A stretch of 23,832 nt of DNA from Clostridia bacterium (GTDB taxonomy: Bacteria > Bacillota > Clostridia > Christensenellales > UBA1242). Of the stretch, positions 15,647 to 23,319 are shown in pieces. Under the pieces are notes generated by a model. That model made no database searches. It was not told the DNA's origin and worked only from the letters and a program-made list of their open reading frames with translations. The translations under genes were made by a program, and so were the position numbers. Position 1 is the stretch's first letter. Each line of letters opens with the position of its first letter. Where the stretch lies: assembly GCA_017456465.1 (NCBI GenBank), contig JAFTJJ010000003.1, positions 1 to 23,832 of the forward strand, given 5' to 3'.

Positions 15647-17176
15647 TTAAAGTTCAATGTTTTCAATGTTTCTGTAACTGATTGCCTCAGCCACATGCTC
15701 TGCAAGAATGTTTTCTTCACCTGCAAGATCAGCAATTGTTCTTGCAACTTTCAAAATGCGATTAAACCCTCTTGCAGACATCTTGAATTTTTCAAAAGCC
15801 GCTTCAATCAATTCCTCAGATTGCTTGTCAATCTTGCAGAACTTCTTCACCGCAAGCGAACTCATCTTTGCATTGGTGTGGAACTTTTCGTTTTTGAATC
15901 TTTGTCTTTGAATTTCGCGTGCAGCATTGATTCTTTCTCTCACTGCACTGCTTGGCTCTTCATTTGACTCACTTGCAAGATCAAAAAACTTGACTCTGTC
16001 AACATCAATCTTGAGATCAATTCTGTCAAGAAGCGGACCTGAAAGCCTTTTGAGATATTTGTCAATTTGCGATGGTGAACACTTGCAGTCAAGCTCTCTT
16101 GAACCAAAGTTTCCACAAGGACAAGGGTTCATTGACGCAACAAGCATGAATGATGCAGGATATTCCACAGTTGACGCAATCCTTGACACCGTGATCACAC
16201 CATCTTCGAGTGGCTGACGTAAAGTCTCAAGCGTGCTTCTTTGATATTCCGGCATCTCGTCCAAAAACAAAACACCGTTGTGAGCAAGACTGATCTCTCC
16301 AGGCTTCGCATTCTTTCCACCACCAGTCAAGGCCGGTGTTGTTGCCGTGTGATGAGGCGATCTGAATGGACGCGATTTCACAACACCATGAGCCGCATCC
16401 AAAACTCCTGCAACACTGTGAATTTTTGTGATCTCAAGTGCTTCTTCAAAATTGAGCTCAGGAAGAAGCGATGGAACACATTTTGCAAGCATGGTCTTTC
16501 CCGACCCAGGAGGCCCAACAAGCAAAATGTTGTGACCGCCAGCAACAGCAATTTCCATTGCTCTTTTTGCGGCAAATTGCCCCTTGACTCTTGCAAAGTC
16601 CTCAGAAAAATTGCAACCAGTTTCAGGCTTCCACACATTTTTCTCAATTGGGAAAAATTGCTTTGCCCGAGAAAGAAACATCGAAACATCCTGCAATGTT
16701 TCAAGCGCAAAAACATTGATCCCGTCCAAAAAACTTGCTTCCATCATGTTTCCGCGTGGAATGATGAAGTTTGAAAACCCCTCGTCTCTTGCTGAAATCA
16801 AAAGCGGCAAAATCCCGTTGACTGACTTCACTCTTCCGTCAAGCCCAAGCTCACCAATGATGATGATGTCCTTGAAACTCTCATCAATTTGAATTTGTTT
16901 GCTCGAAGAAAGCACAGCAACCGCAATCGGAAGATCAAACGCAGGTCCTTCCTTTTTGTTGCTTGCGGGCGCAAGATTAACTGTGATTCTGCTTTCAGGA
17001 AACTTGAACCCAGCATTTTTGATCGCTGATCTCACTCTTTCTTTTGATTCCTTGACCGACGCATCAGGAAGCCCAACAATGTCATAACGTGGAAGCCCCT
17101 GTGACACATCAACTTCAACATCAACCCTGTAACCGTCAAGCCCCGAAAGCCCAAAACTGTTCACTTTCCCTAACAT
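15647..17176 (-). CDS. comM: ComM/YifB-type AAA+ ATPase of the Mg-chelatase family
   Basis: A 509-residue AAA+ helicase-like protein. In Vibrio, ComM drives branch migration during integration of transforming DNA; the Firmicute role is inferred. An N-terminal Lon-like fold (about 1-165) precedes the ATPase with Walker A GPPGSGKT (221-228) and Walker B VLFLDEM (302-308). A cysteine cluster NPCPCG...DCKC follows near residues 345-365, then a C-terminal Mg-chelatase domain. The ATG at 17176 follows AGAGG at ten bases; an in-frame TTG three codons earlier is too close to that site. It is the first gene of the long run ending at trxA and follows the rplS terminator. A candidate promoter lies at 17214-17241. 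The common annotation 'magnesium chelatase' would be misleading. Confidence 0.93.
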   Translation of the reverse strand: MLGKVNSFGLSGLDGYRVDVEVDVSQGLPRYDIVGLPDASVKESKERVRSAIKNAGFKFPESRITVNLAPASNKKEGPAFDLPIAVAVLSSSKQIQIDESFKDIIIIGELGLDGRVKSVNGILPLLISARDEGFSNFIIPRGNMMEASFLDGINVFALETLQDVSMFLSRAKQFFPIEKNVWKPETGCNFSEDFARVKGQFAAKRAMEIAVAGGHNILLVGPPGSGKTMLAKCVPSLLPELNFEEALEITKIHSVAGVLDAAHGVVKSRPFRSPHHTATTPALTGGGKNAKPGEISLAHNGVLFLDEMPEYQRSTLETLRQPLEDGVITVSRIASTVEYPASFMLVASMNPCPCGNFGSRELDCKCSPSQIDKYLKRLSGPLLDRIDLKIDVDRVKFFDLASESNEEPSSAVRERINAAREIQRQRFKNEKFHTNAKMSSLAVKKFCKIDKQSEELIEAAFEKFKMSARGFNRILKVARTIADLAGEENILAEHVAEAISYRNIENIEL

Positions 17177-17213
17177 AAATTCCAATCCTCTTTTGATTTT
17201 AATTTCATTTCTA

Positions 17214-17241
17214 ATACTAACACAAATTGTAAACTATTCAA
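17214..17241 (-). promoter_or_regulatory. Candidate promoter of the comM-dprA-topA operon
   Basis: TTGAAT (17236-17241), a 16-nt spacer and TAGTAT (17214-17219) with a TG one base before it form an extended -10 promoter. It lies between the rplS terminator and the comM ribosome site, where a promoter is needed. Confidence 0.5.
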
Positions 17242-17266
17242 AACAAATTTTGCCACGATTGAAAAA

Positions 17267-17296
17267 TAAAAAAAACTTGAGCATTGCTGCTCAAGT
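17267..17296 (-). terminator. Intrinsic terminator behind rplS
   Basis: ACTTGAGCA and TGCTCAAGT pair over nine perfect base pairs (17275-17296) around a GCAA tetraloop. On the minus strand the hairpin is followed by eight Ts. It separates rplS from the comM operon. Confidence 0.93.
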
Positions 17297-17313
17297 CAAA
17301 TTTGATTTTTGAA

Positions 17314-17658
17314 TTACACCTTAGATTTAATCTTAGCACTCTTACCAGATCTTTCACGAAGATAGTAAAGTTTTGCTCTGCGAACATCACCCTTGCGGAT
17401 AATTTCAATGTGGTCAATTTTTGGTGAATGAAGTGGGAAAGTTCTTTCAACGCCAATTCCAAATGAAACACGACGAACTGTGAAAGTTTCTCTGATTCCA
17501 CCATTTCTTCGAGCTATTACAACACCTTCAAAACCTTGAAGTCTTTCACGGTTTCCTTCCTTAACTTTAACAAACACTTTCACAGTGTCACCAATGTTAA
17601 AAGCTGGAAGATCAGTGCGCAAACCATCTTTCTCGATCGCATCAATAATATTACTCAT
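17314..17658 (-). CDS. rplS: 50S ribosomal protein L19
   Basis: L19 sits at the 30S-50S interface. The 114-residue protein has the family stretches FNIGDTVKVFVKVKEG, GVVIARRNGG and FPLHSPKIDHIEI, and ends in a basic region RAKLYYLRERSGKSAK. The start at 17658 follows GGAGG at seven bases; an upstream frame to 17730 would run through the leader. It has its own promoter (17743-17771), a leader of about 78 nt and its own terminator, so it is a single-gene unit. In B. subtilis rplS lies directly behind trmD; here three genes (rbgA, rnhB, yraN) and a small ORF intervene, so the gene has moved within a conserved block. Confidence 0.97.
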   Translation of the reverse strand: MSNIIDAIEKDGLRTDLPAFNIGDTVKVFVKVKEGNRERLQGFEGVVIARRNGGIRETFTVRRVSFGIGVERTFPLHSPKIDHIEIIRKGDVRRAKLYYLRERSGKSAKIKSKV

Positions 17659-17736
17659 GATTTTGCCTCCTTGAATTTTGTTTTGCAGGAAGTGTTCATG
17701 CAAGCTCATTCGCGCAGCGGACCACCCCAAATTTAC
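17659..17736 (-). promoter_or_regulatory. rplS leader, candidate autoregulatory RNA
   Basis: The leader of about 78 nt between the predicted transcription start and rplS has a GC-rich middle and two possible stems: TTGCA with TGCAA (5 bp, 11-nt loop), or alternatively GGGGUG with CACUUC. L19 leader RNAs are known in Firmicutes, but I cannot confirm a match to that family by eye. Confidence 0.3.
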
Positions 17737-17742
17737 GAAAGT

Positions 17743-17771
17743 ATTTTATCACATAAAACAACCGTTTGCAA
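17743..17771 (-). promoter_or_regulatory. Sigma-A-type promoter of rplS
   Basis: TTGCAA (17766-17771), a 17-nt spacer and TAAAAT (17743-17748) read on the minus strand. The element lies in the 142-nt gap between the yraN stop and the rplS start. Confidence 0.7.
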
Positions 17772-17800
17772 GCATTTTCTTGAAATTTCTCACAAATATT

Positions 17801-18265
17801 TCAGACAGATGCATTGACAGCATTTTCAATGTGCGTGATTTCATCATCCACAACACTCACCACATCAATGCGAAATGGCAAATTTTTGTGGTTGTTTTTC
17901 TTCAAATAAAAAAACACTCCTCGCTCCAAATTGTGCTGCTTCCCTCTCCCAACAGCCTCAAATGGCTCGCCAAATTTTTTGGAAGATCTGGCTTTGACTT
18001 CCACAAAAACCCACATGTCCTGAAGCTCTTTGATTTCTGAAATTATTGCTTTATGGAAGAACCTTTTGTCACTCAAACTATCAAATTTGCGTTCTTTAAA
18101 GTTTCCAATAATTTGCCTTTTTTGAACACTTTTGGGCAAAATTGCAACAATATCAATCTCACTTCCACCAATTTTGCAGTTTTTCTCCACAATCTTGAAA
18201 CCTTTCTTTTTCAAAAAAGAGACAGCTTGCTCTTCTCCCAAAATCCAAGTCCTGACATCATTCAT
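17801..18265 (-). CDS. yraN: UPF0102 (YraN) nuclease-like protein with a long insertion
   Basis: YraN proteins have an endonuclease-like fold and usually sit beside rnhB; their cellular role is unsettled. The core motifs are present: GEEQAVSFLKKKGF, then SEIDIVA with E36 and D38, then WVFVEVKAR with E89 and K91. Between them the usual short loop of about 8 residues is expanded to about 45 (residues 41-85, rich in Lys, Arg and Phe), which explains the length of 154 instead of about 120. The catalytic-type residues are intact, so the insertion probably adds to the fold rather than breaks it. The ATG overlaps the rnhB stop by 8 nt and has GGAGAAG upstream. A longer frame to 18322 is not preferred. 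Confidence 0.88.
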   Translation of the reverse strand: MNDVRTWILGEEQAVSFLKKKGFKIVEKNCKIGGSEIDIVAILPKSVQKRQIIGNFKERKFDSLSDKRFFHKAIISEIKELQDMWVFVEVKARSSKKFGEPFEAVGRGKQHNLERGVFFYLKKNNHKNLPFRIDVVSVVDDEITHIENAVNASV

Positions 18266-18890
18266 GGGTTTCTTCTCCCAAAAATTTAATGAAAGATCGC
18301 CTGTGAATTTTGCATGGTCCAATTGACCTCAAAGCGTCCATGTGCAACTTTGTTCCATAACCTTTGTGCTTTGCAAAACCATATTCAGGGAAAAGCTTGT
18401 CTTGCTCTTCCATGAACCTGTCACGGGTCACTTTTGCAAGAATGCTTGCTGCCCCAATGTTATATGAAAGCGCATCACCATGCACAATTGAAACCAACTC
18501 AACATCCGTTTCAAGACCATCAAGCGCATCCACCAAACAAACATCAGGCTTTGTTTCAAGATTGTTGATGGCATTCGCCATGCACTTTTTTGTTGCATTC
18601 AAAATGTTGATTTTGTCAATCTCATCTTCAAAAACCCACTCAATTGAAAAAGCTGTGGCTTTCTCCAAAATTTGATCATAGAGCTTTTCACGCTTTTTTT
18701 CTGAAAGTTTTTTGCTGTCGTCAATGCCTTCAATAATGTCATCAAGCGGCATAATGACTGCAGCGCAAACAACAGGCCCTGCAAGAGGACCACGCCCAAC
18801 TTCATCAGCACCTGCAATCAATGCACGCCCCTTTGCTCTTTCAATGTTTTCAAACTTGAGTTTGTCAACTTTTTCTTTTGTGTTTTTCAT
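18258..18890 (-). CDS. rnhB: Ribonuclease HII
   Basis: RNase HII removes ribonucleotides embedded in DNA and RNA from RNA-DNA hybrids. The 210-residue protein carries the four metal-binding acidic residues: D29 and E30 in AGADEVGRGPLAGPV, D121 in LVDALDG, and D139 in HGDA, before the conserved ASILAKVTRDR. The ATG at 18890 lies five bases after the rbgA stop. A TTG at 18899, three codons earlier, has AGGA only four bases ahead and cannot be excluded. It overlaps yraN at its 3' end. The rbgA-rnhB-yraN order matches many Firmicutes. Confidence 0.96.
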   Translation of the reverse strand: MKNTKEKVDKLKFENIERAKGRALIAGADEVGRGPLAGPVVCAAVIMPLDDIIEGIDDSKKLSEKKREKLYDQILEKATAFSIEWVFEDEIDKINILNATKKCMANAINNLETKPDVCLVDALDGLETDVELVSIVHGDALSYNIGAASILAKVTRDRFMEEQDKLFPEYGFAKHKGYGTKLHMDALRSIGPCKIHRRSFIKFLGEETHE

Positions 18891-18895
18891 AAATT

Positions 18896-19738
18896 TCAAT
18901 CAATCCTGTCAAGAGTTATTTTTCCCATTCTTCCAGATCTGAAGTCCAAAAGCACAGCTTTTCCAAGCCTGTCATAATCAACTTCTCCCCCCTTGAAAAT
19001 GCAGCCACGCGACTTTGCAATTTGGTCATAAACTTCAATTGGCTCACAGTCAAAATCAACAGATGGAAACCTCTGCTTCAAAATTTCCAAATGATCTTTC
19101 ATCAAAAATTTGATGAGCTCAAACCCAAGCTCTGTTGTGTCCAAAACATCGTCCTTGATTGACCCAACAAAAGCAAGCTTCAAAGCAATCATCTCGTCCT
19201 TCATGTTTGGCCAAAGAGTTCCGGGAGTGTCAAGAAGCGCAAGAGAGTCACTCACTTTCACCCATTGTGTGTGCTTTGTGACACCCGCCTTGTCTCCAGT
19301 GGTGGCTTTTTTGACAGCAGACAAATTGTTGATGAGGGTGCTCTTTCCTGTGTTTGGAACACCAATAATCATAACTTTCAAAATTGGTGAAATCGACTTG
19401 CTCTCAAGCCTCTGCTTCTTTTCTTTCAAAATTTCATTAATGCTTGCCACAAGCTCGAGCTTCGCACCCGTACTGCTCAAATTGAGCGAAATAATGTTCT
19501 TGCCTTCAGCCTTGAATTTCTGAATAAATTTCGCTGTGGCTTTTGGATCTGAAAGATCAGATTTTGAAAGCACATACAAAAGCGGCTTGCTCGAAACAAT
19601 CCTGTCAATCTCAGGATTGATGCAGGAAATTGGCGCTCTTGAATCCAAGATGTAAATCGCAAGATCAACTTTCTTGAGATTGTTTTCCATCTCGGCAAGC
19701 GTCTTTTTCATGTGCCCAGGAAACCAGTTGATTTTCAT
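18896..19738 (-). CDS. rbgA: Ribosome biogenesis GTPase RbgA (YlqF)
   Basis: RbgA is a circularly permuted GTPase needed for late assembly of the 50S subunit, including uL16 incorporation. The permuted order is visible: G4 LSKSD (57-61) comes before G1 GVPNTGKS (126-133) and G3 DTPG (170-173). The N-terminus INWFPGHMKK is a family hallmark, and a C-terminal RNA-binding domain follows from about 200. The 280-residue length is normal. The ATG at 19738 follows GGAGG at six bases; seven extra upstream residues in frame are unlikely. A candidate promoter lies at 19831-19858, so it may start the rbgA-rnhB-yraN unit. Confidence 0.96.
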   Translation of the reverse strand: MKINWFPGHMKKTLAEMENNLKKVDLAIYILDSRAPISCINPEIDRIVSSKPLLYVLSKSDLSDPKATAKFIQKFKAEGKNIISLNLSSTGAKLELVASINEILKEKKQRLESKSISPILKVMIIGVPNTGKSTLINNLSAVKKATTGDKAGVTKHTQWVKVSDSLALLDTPGTLWPNMKDEMIALKLAFVGSIKDDVLDTTELGFELIKFLMKDHLEILKQRFPSVDFDCEPIEVYDQIAKSRGCIFKGGEVDYDRLGKAVLLDFRSGRMGKITLDRID

Positions 19739-19830
19739 ATTTTCCTCCATTTTTAACACTTTTTATTTGTTTTTTAAGCAAAAATAACCGTGTTTTGCAG
19801 TTTTTTTTAAATATATTTTGCAGTTTATAA

Positions 19831-19858
19831 ATGATACATTCAGACCTCAGTTATTCAA
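19831..19858 (-). promoter_or_regulatory. Candidate promoter of rbgA-rnhB-yraN
   Basis: TTGAAT (19853-19858), 16 nt and TATCAT (19831-19836) read on the minus strand. The -35 overlaps the stop region of the small ORF. Two copies of AAACTGCAAAA (19793-19803 and 19816-19826, minus sense) follow 23 nt apart around the predicted start. Confidence 0.42.
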
Positions 19859-20027
19859 AATTGCAACCGCAAAAAAAGCTTTTATCAAATTCCACAAGTC
19901 CACGGCTCAAACTTTTCTCAAGCTCAAAATTGCATTTCATGCCCCTCAAAAATTTGTCACAACTTTTTAACTTCAAAACAACATTTTCAGTTTCTTCAAT
20001 CATAATGAAATTTTTGTTTTCACTCAT
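19851..20027 (-). CDS. Possible 58-residue cysteine-containing small protein
   Basis: I do not recognise this ORF. It starts MSENKNFIMIEETENVVLKL and has four cysteines (C23, C32, C53, C55), the last two as CGC near the C-terminus. It is charged, with no membrane segment. GGGG lies seven bases ahead of the ATG at 20027. It occupies the 391-nt gap between trmD and rbgA where rplS stands in B. subtilis. The gap is AT-rich, and no clear promoter or terminator sets the ORF off, so it may be read through from trmD. The cysteines could bind metal or be chance. Real gene or random frame is unresolved. Confidence 0.4.
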   Translation of the reverse strand: MSENKNFIMIEETENVVLKLKSCDKFLRGMKCNFELEKSLSRGLVEFDKSFFCGCNFE

Positions 20028-20129
20028 TTTTCAACCCCGTGGGCAATCATTTTTAAAAACAAAAAAATCTAATCAAACCAAAATCAAAAACGCACCACAA
20101 AAAAATTGTCAGCTTTGAAAATGTTGTTT

Positions 20130-20801
20130 TTATTTTTTCAATAAGTCAGGTCTTCGTTTTTTGGTGATTTCAAGTGACTGCTCTTTTCTCCATTTTGCAA
20201 TCTCAGCATGATTTCCTGAAAGCAAAACTTCAGGGACTTTCATCCCTCTGAATTCACTTGGTCTTGTGTATTGTGGATACTCAAGTGTTCCATCCATGAA
20301 AGACTCGTCAAGAGCTGAACCATCACAGTGAAGAACATTTGGCAAAAATCTTGCCACACTGTCCACCACCACCATTGCAGGAATTTCTCCACCAGTGAGG
20401 ACATAGTCCCCGATTGAAATTTCAAGATCAATCAGGTTTTCAATCACTCTTTCATCAACACCTTCATAGTGTCCACACAAAATAATAATGTGGTCATGCT
20501 TTGCAAGATCTTGAACCATGTCCATGTTCAATGTCTTTCCCTTTGGTGACATATAAATTTTGAGCGCTTTCGCGAAGCCTTCAATTGATTCCATGCACGC
20601 GAAAATTGGCTCAGGCATCATGAGCATTCCAGGACCACCACCAAAAGGATAATCATCACACTTTTTGTGCTTGTTTTCAGAAAAATCACGGATGTTGTGC
20701 AGATTTATTTTTAATGCATCTTTTTCAGCAGCTTTTCCAAGCAGACTGGTTTTGAGTGCCTCAAACATTTCAGGAAACAATGTCAAAATGTCAATCGTCA
20801 T
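20130..20801 (-). CDS. trmD: tRNA (guanine-37-N1) methyltransferase
   Basis: TrmD methylates G37 next to the anticodon with S-adenosylmethionine and prevents +1 frameshifting. The 223-residue SPOUT protein has DDYPFGGGPGMLM (about 49-61), LCGHYEGVDERV (about 108-119) and the trefoil-knot segment ISIGDYVLTGGE (128-139), with the catalytic Asp at D170 in FMDGTLEYPQYTRP. It is somewhat shorter at the C-terminus than the usual 240-250, ending soon after RRPDLL. The ATG at 20801 overlaps the end of rimM by 11 nt with GAGGTC just upstream, so rimM and trmD are coupled. Confidence 0.96.
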   Translation of the reverse strand: MTIDILTLFPEMFEALKTSLLGKAAEKDALKINLHNIRDFSENKHKKCDDYPFGGGPGMLMMPEPIFACMESIEGFAKALKIYMSPKGKTLNMDMVQDLAKHDHIIILCGHYEGVDERVIENLIDLEISIGDYVLTGGEIPAMVVVDSVARFLPNVLHCDGSALDESFMDGTLEYPQYTRPSEFRGMKVPEVLLSGNHAEIAKWRKEQSLEITKKRRPDLLKK

Positions 20802-21309
20802 AGACCGCGACCTCATCAAACACATTTTTTGAAAGAGTCAAGACTTTGTTTGCTTGATCAAATTTCACAACAAGCCCCTCAATGTGTGGCAATGACAAAT
20901 TTTTGTATTTTGCACTTTTGATGTAAAAAATGTCAGCAGATCCAAAGTTGTCAATTTCTTCCAAAACACCAATCTTGTTTTCGTCATCAAGCACCACCAC
21001 GCAGCCTTTGAGTTCTTCAATGAAGAATGAATTTGTTTCAACCAATTTTTCCAAAACATCTCTTTCTGCAAACACGAATTTCCCAACCAACATCTTTGCT
21101 TCATCCACAGTGCTCACATCTTTGAACTTCACACCAATCATGTCAGAAACTGCAAAAACTTCTTCAAATTCGTGAAATTTGCCATCAAAATCAACAAAAA
21201 CACCACCAAGATCTGCAAAATTCATTTCTTCATCAATGACTGGAGTGATCTTGACAGCGCCTTTGATTCCATGGACTTTCACAATTTTCCCAACAATCAA
21301 TTTTTCCAT
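20791..21309 (-). CDS. rimM: 16S rRNA processing protein RimM
   Basis: RimM helps mature the 30S head domain and binds S19. The 172-residue protein has the N-terminal barrel (VGKIVKVHGIKGAVKITPV) and a C-terminal PRC-barrel half with LPHIEGLVVKFD. The order rpsP-khpA-rimM-trmD is typical. GGAG lies ten bases before the ATG. An intrinsic terminator only 29 nt upstream of this start separates it from khpA, with no room for a promoter between them. Expression therefore needs readthrough or a promoter inside khpA. Confidence 0.95.
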   Translation of the reverse strand: MEKLIVGKIVKVHGIKGAVKITPVIDEEMNFADLGGVFVDFDGKFHEFEEVFAVSDMIGVKFKDVSTVDEAKMLVGKFVFAERDVLEKLVETNSFFIEELKGCVVVLDDENKIGVLEEIDNFGSADIFYIKSAKYKNLSLPHIEGLVVKFDQANKVLTLSKNVFDEVAVYDD

Positions 21310-21338
21310 TTTTCATTTTCTCCGTTATCTCAAATAAG

Positions 21339-21363
21339 AAAAAATGAGAGAAAAATTCTCTCA
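21339..21363 (-). terminator. Intrinsic terminator between khpA and rimM
   Basis: TGAGAGAA (21345-21352) pairs with TTCTCTCA (21356-21363) over 8 bp with a 3-nt loop. On the minus strand it is followed by six Ts (21339-21344). It ends 29 nt before the rimM start codon and begins seven bases after the khpA stop, so it probably reduces rather than blocks rimM-trmD expression. Confidence 0.75.
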
Positions 21364-21370
21364 AGTTTTC

Positions 21371-21604
21371 TTACACGCGATCAAATTTAACATCGACTCT
21401 CTTGTTTGTCTTCTTTGCGCAGGTTCTTGCAACTGTTCTGATCGCGGTCGCTGTTCTGCCGTTTTTGCCAATAACCTTGCCCATGTCGTCAGGACTGATT
21501 TTGACAACAACATCAACATTGTTTCCGTTTTCAACTTCAGTTACTTCAACCTCTTCTGGATGATTCACAAGTTTTTTCACAATCAATTCAACGAGTTCTT
21601 TCAT
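21371..21604 (-). CDS. khpA: KH-domain RNA-binding protein KhpA (YlqC)
   Basis: A 77-residue single KH-domain protein. The GxxG loop is seen in GKVIGKNGRTA (42-52), which contacts single-stranded RNA. In Firmicutes KhpA pairs with KhpB/EloR and influences cell elongation and sRNA binding; the partner is not in the window. It lies 23 nt behind rpsP with AGGTG upstream of the ATG. The companion ylqD of B. subtilis is absent. The gene is followed at once by a terminator. Confidence 0.93.
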   Translation of the reverse strand: MKELVELIVKKLVNHPEEVEVTEVENGNNVDVVVKISPDDMGKVIGKNGRTATAIRTVARTCAKKTNKRVDVKFDRV

Positions 21605-21627
21605 AATTTTTCACCTCGAACCTTGAA

Positions 21628-21888
21628 TTAATTTTTCTTTGCCTTGAGTTCAACGCCAGCTTTAACAAGAAGATTTTTCACTGTATCAGTTGGTTGTGCA
21701 CCGTTTGCAATCCATGATGCAGCTTTTTCGTTGTCAATCTTGATTTCTTCTGGATTTTTGAGTGGATTGTATGTTCCAACAAGGTCAACATATTCACCAT
21801 CTCTTGATTTTCTTGAATCAGCCACAACGATACGATAGAAAGGATTTTTCTTGTCTCCCATTCTTGTAAGTCTCATTTTTACTGCCAT
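21628..21888 (-). CDS. rpsP: 30S ribosomal protein S16
   Basis: A protein of 86 residues with the family N-terminus MAVKMRLTRMGDKKNPFYRI, then VVADSRKSRDGEYVDLVGTYNP and the C-terminal helix. The start is the ATG at 21888, which has GGAGG eight bases upstream; the ATG at 21903 overlaps that site and is not used. It follows ffh by 83 nt and precedes khpA, as in most Firmicutes. Confidence 0.97.
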   Translation of the reverse strand: MAVKMRLTRMGDKKNPFYRIVVADSRKSRDGEYVDLVGTYNPLKNPEEIKIDNEKAASWIANGAQPTDTVKNLLVKAGVELKAKKN

Positions 21889-21920
21889 TATTTTTTCCTC
21901 CATTTTGTATTTATCATAAA

Positions 21921-21941
21921 CAGATGTTTTTGCATCATCTG
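21921..21941 (-). promoter_or_regulatory. Hairpin in the ffh-rpsP gap
   Basis: CAGATG and CATCTG pair (6 bp) around a 9-nt loop, about 30 nt before rpsP. The hairpin lacks a proper T-tract, so it is not a convincing terminator. It could be a processing site or an S16 leader element. Confidence 0.3.
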
Positions 21942-21971
21942 AAATATGCCATAAGTTTTGTTGGCTTTTCT

Positions 21972-23297
21972 TTAAAAGCCTCTTCCCCCAAACATTCTTT
22001 TGAGCTTGCCATTGTTCATGTTTTTCATCATGAGCTTTGTTTGCTCAAATTGTTTGAGAAGCGCATTCACGTCTTGAATTGTTGTGCCACTTCCAGCAGC
22101 AATTCTCTTTCTTCTGCCTGCCTTGATGATGTCCGCATCTTGACGCTCCTCGACTGTCATTGATTGAATGATTGCTTTGAACTTTTTGATTCTTGCTTCA
22201 TCAATGTCAGTTGCCTTGATTTTTGCGCCCATTCCAGGAATCATTGAAACCAAATCCGCAAGATTCCCCATTTTTGAAATTTGCTCAAATTGAATCAAGA
22301 AATCTTCAAGAGTAAATGCATTTTTGCGCATTTTTTCTTCCATCTTTTTCATTTCTTGTTCGTCAAAGTTTTCTTGAGCTTTTTCAATCAAGGTGAGCAC
22401 ATCACCCATTCCAAGAATCCTTGACGCCATGCGGTCTGGATGGAAAGGCTCAAGATCGCCCATCTTTTCACCAACACCGCAAAACTTGATTGGCTTTCCT
22501 GTCACAGCCTTGACTGAAAGCGCAGCACCGCCACGGGTGTCACCGTCAAGCTTTGTGAGAATTGTTCCCGTGATTTCAAGCCTTGAATTGAACTCGTTTG
22601 CAACATTGACTGCATCTTGTCCAGTCATTGCGTCAATCGTGAGCAAAATTTCATTTGGAGAAATTGCCTTTTTGATTTCCACAAGCTCGTTCATGAGCTC
22701 ATCATCAACATGAAGTCTTCCCGCAGTGTCAACAATCACTGTGTCAAATCCCATCTTCTTTGCATGCGCAATCGCATCTGTTGCAATTTTGACAGGACTC
22801 ACTTGCCCCTTTTCAAAAACGTCAATGTTCACACTTTTTCCAACAGTCTGAAGCTGCTTGATTGCGGCAGGCCTGTAAATGTCACAAGCCACAAGAAGAG
22901 GTTTTTTGCCTTGCTTTCTCAAAAACATTCCAAGCTTTCCACACATTGTGGTCTTTCCCGCACCTTGAAGTCCACACATCAAAATCACCGTTGGTGGATT
23001 TGATGCAACCTCGAGTTTTGCGTTTGTGCTGCCCATGAGAGCAATAAGCTCCTCGTTGACAATCTTGATGACTTGCTGACCAGGAGTCAAACTCGAAAGA
23101 ATTTGCTCGCCGACAGCTTTCTCGGTCACTTTTGCAATGAAATCCTTTGCAACCATAAAGTTGACGTCAGCCTCAAGAAGAGCCACTCGGATCTCACGCA
23201 TTGCCTGCTTGATCTCAAGCTCAGTCAGCTTGCCTCTTTTGGTAAGCTTTGAAAAAATGTGATTAAGTTTTTCACCGAGTCCCGAAAACATTCCCAT
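21972..23297 (-). CDS. ffh: Signal recognition particle GTPase Ffh
   Basis: Ffh with 4.5S/6S RNA binds signal sequences at the ribosome and delivers membrane proteins to FtsY. The 441-residue protein has an N domain (1-90), the G domain with G1 GLQGAGKTT (109-117), DTAGR and TKLDGD, and a methionine-rich M domain (about 300-430) with the RNA-binding RRKRIAAGSG motif. The usual Ser before that Arg pair is changed (KAGRR). The start chosen is the ATG at 23297; AGAGG is 13-14 nt away, a long spacing, and a second ATG two codons on is further still. It lies 22 nt behind ylxM. Confidence 0.96.
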   Translation of the reverse strand: MGMFSGLGEKLNHIFSKLTKRGKLTELEIKQAMREIRVALLEADVNFMVAKDFIAKVTEKAVGEQILSSLTPGQQVIKIVNEELIALMGSTNAKLEVASNPPTVILMCGLQGAGKTTMCGKLGMFLRKQGKKPLLVACDIYRPAAIKQLQTVGKSVNIDVFEKGQVSPVKIATDAIAHAKKMGFDTVIVDTAGRLHVDDELMNELVEIKKAISPNEILLTIDAMTGQDAVNVANEFNSRLEITGTILTKLDGDTRGGAALSVKAVTGKPIKFCGVGEKMGDLEPFHPDRMASRILGMGDVLTLIEKAQENFDEQEMKKMEEKMRKNAFTLEDFLIQFEQISKMGNLADLVSMIPGMGAKIKATDIDEARIKKFKAIIQSMTVEERQDADIIKAGRRKRIAAGSGTTIQDVNALLKQFEQTKLMMKNMNNGKLKRMFGGRGF

Positions 23298-23319
23298 AAA
23301 TCAACTTTTGCCTCTTGCA

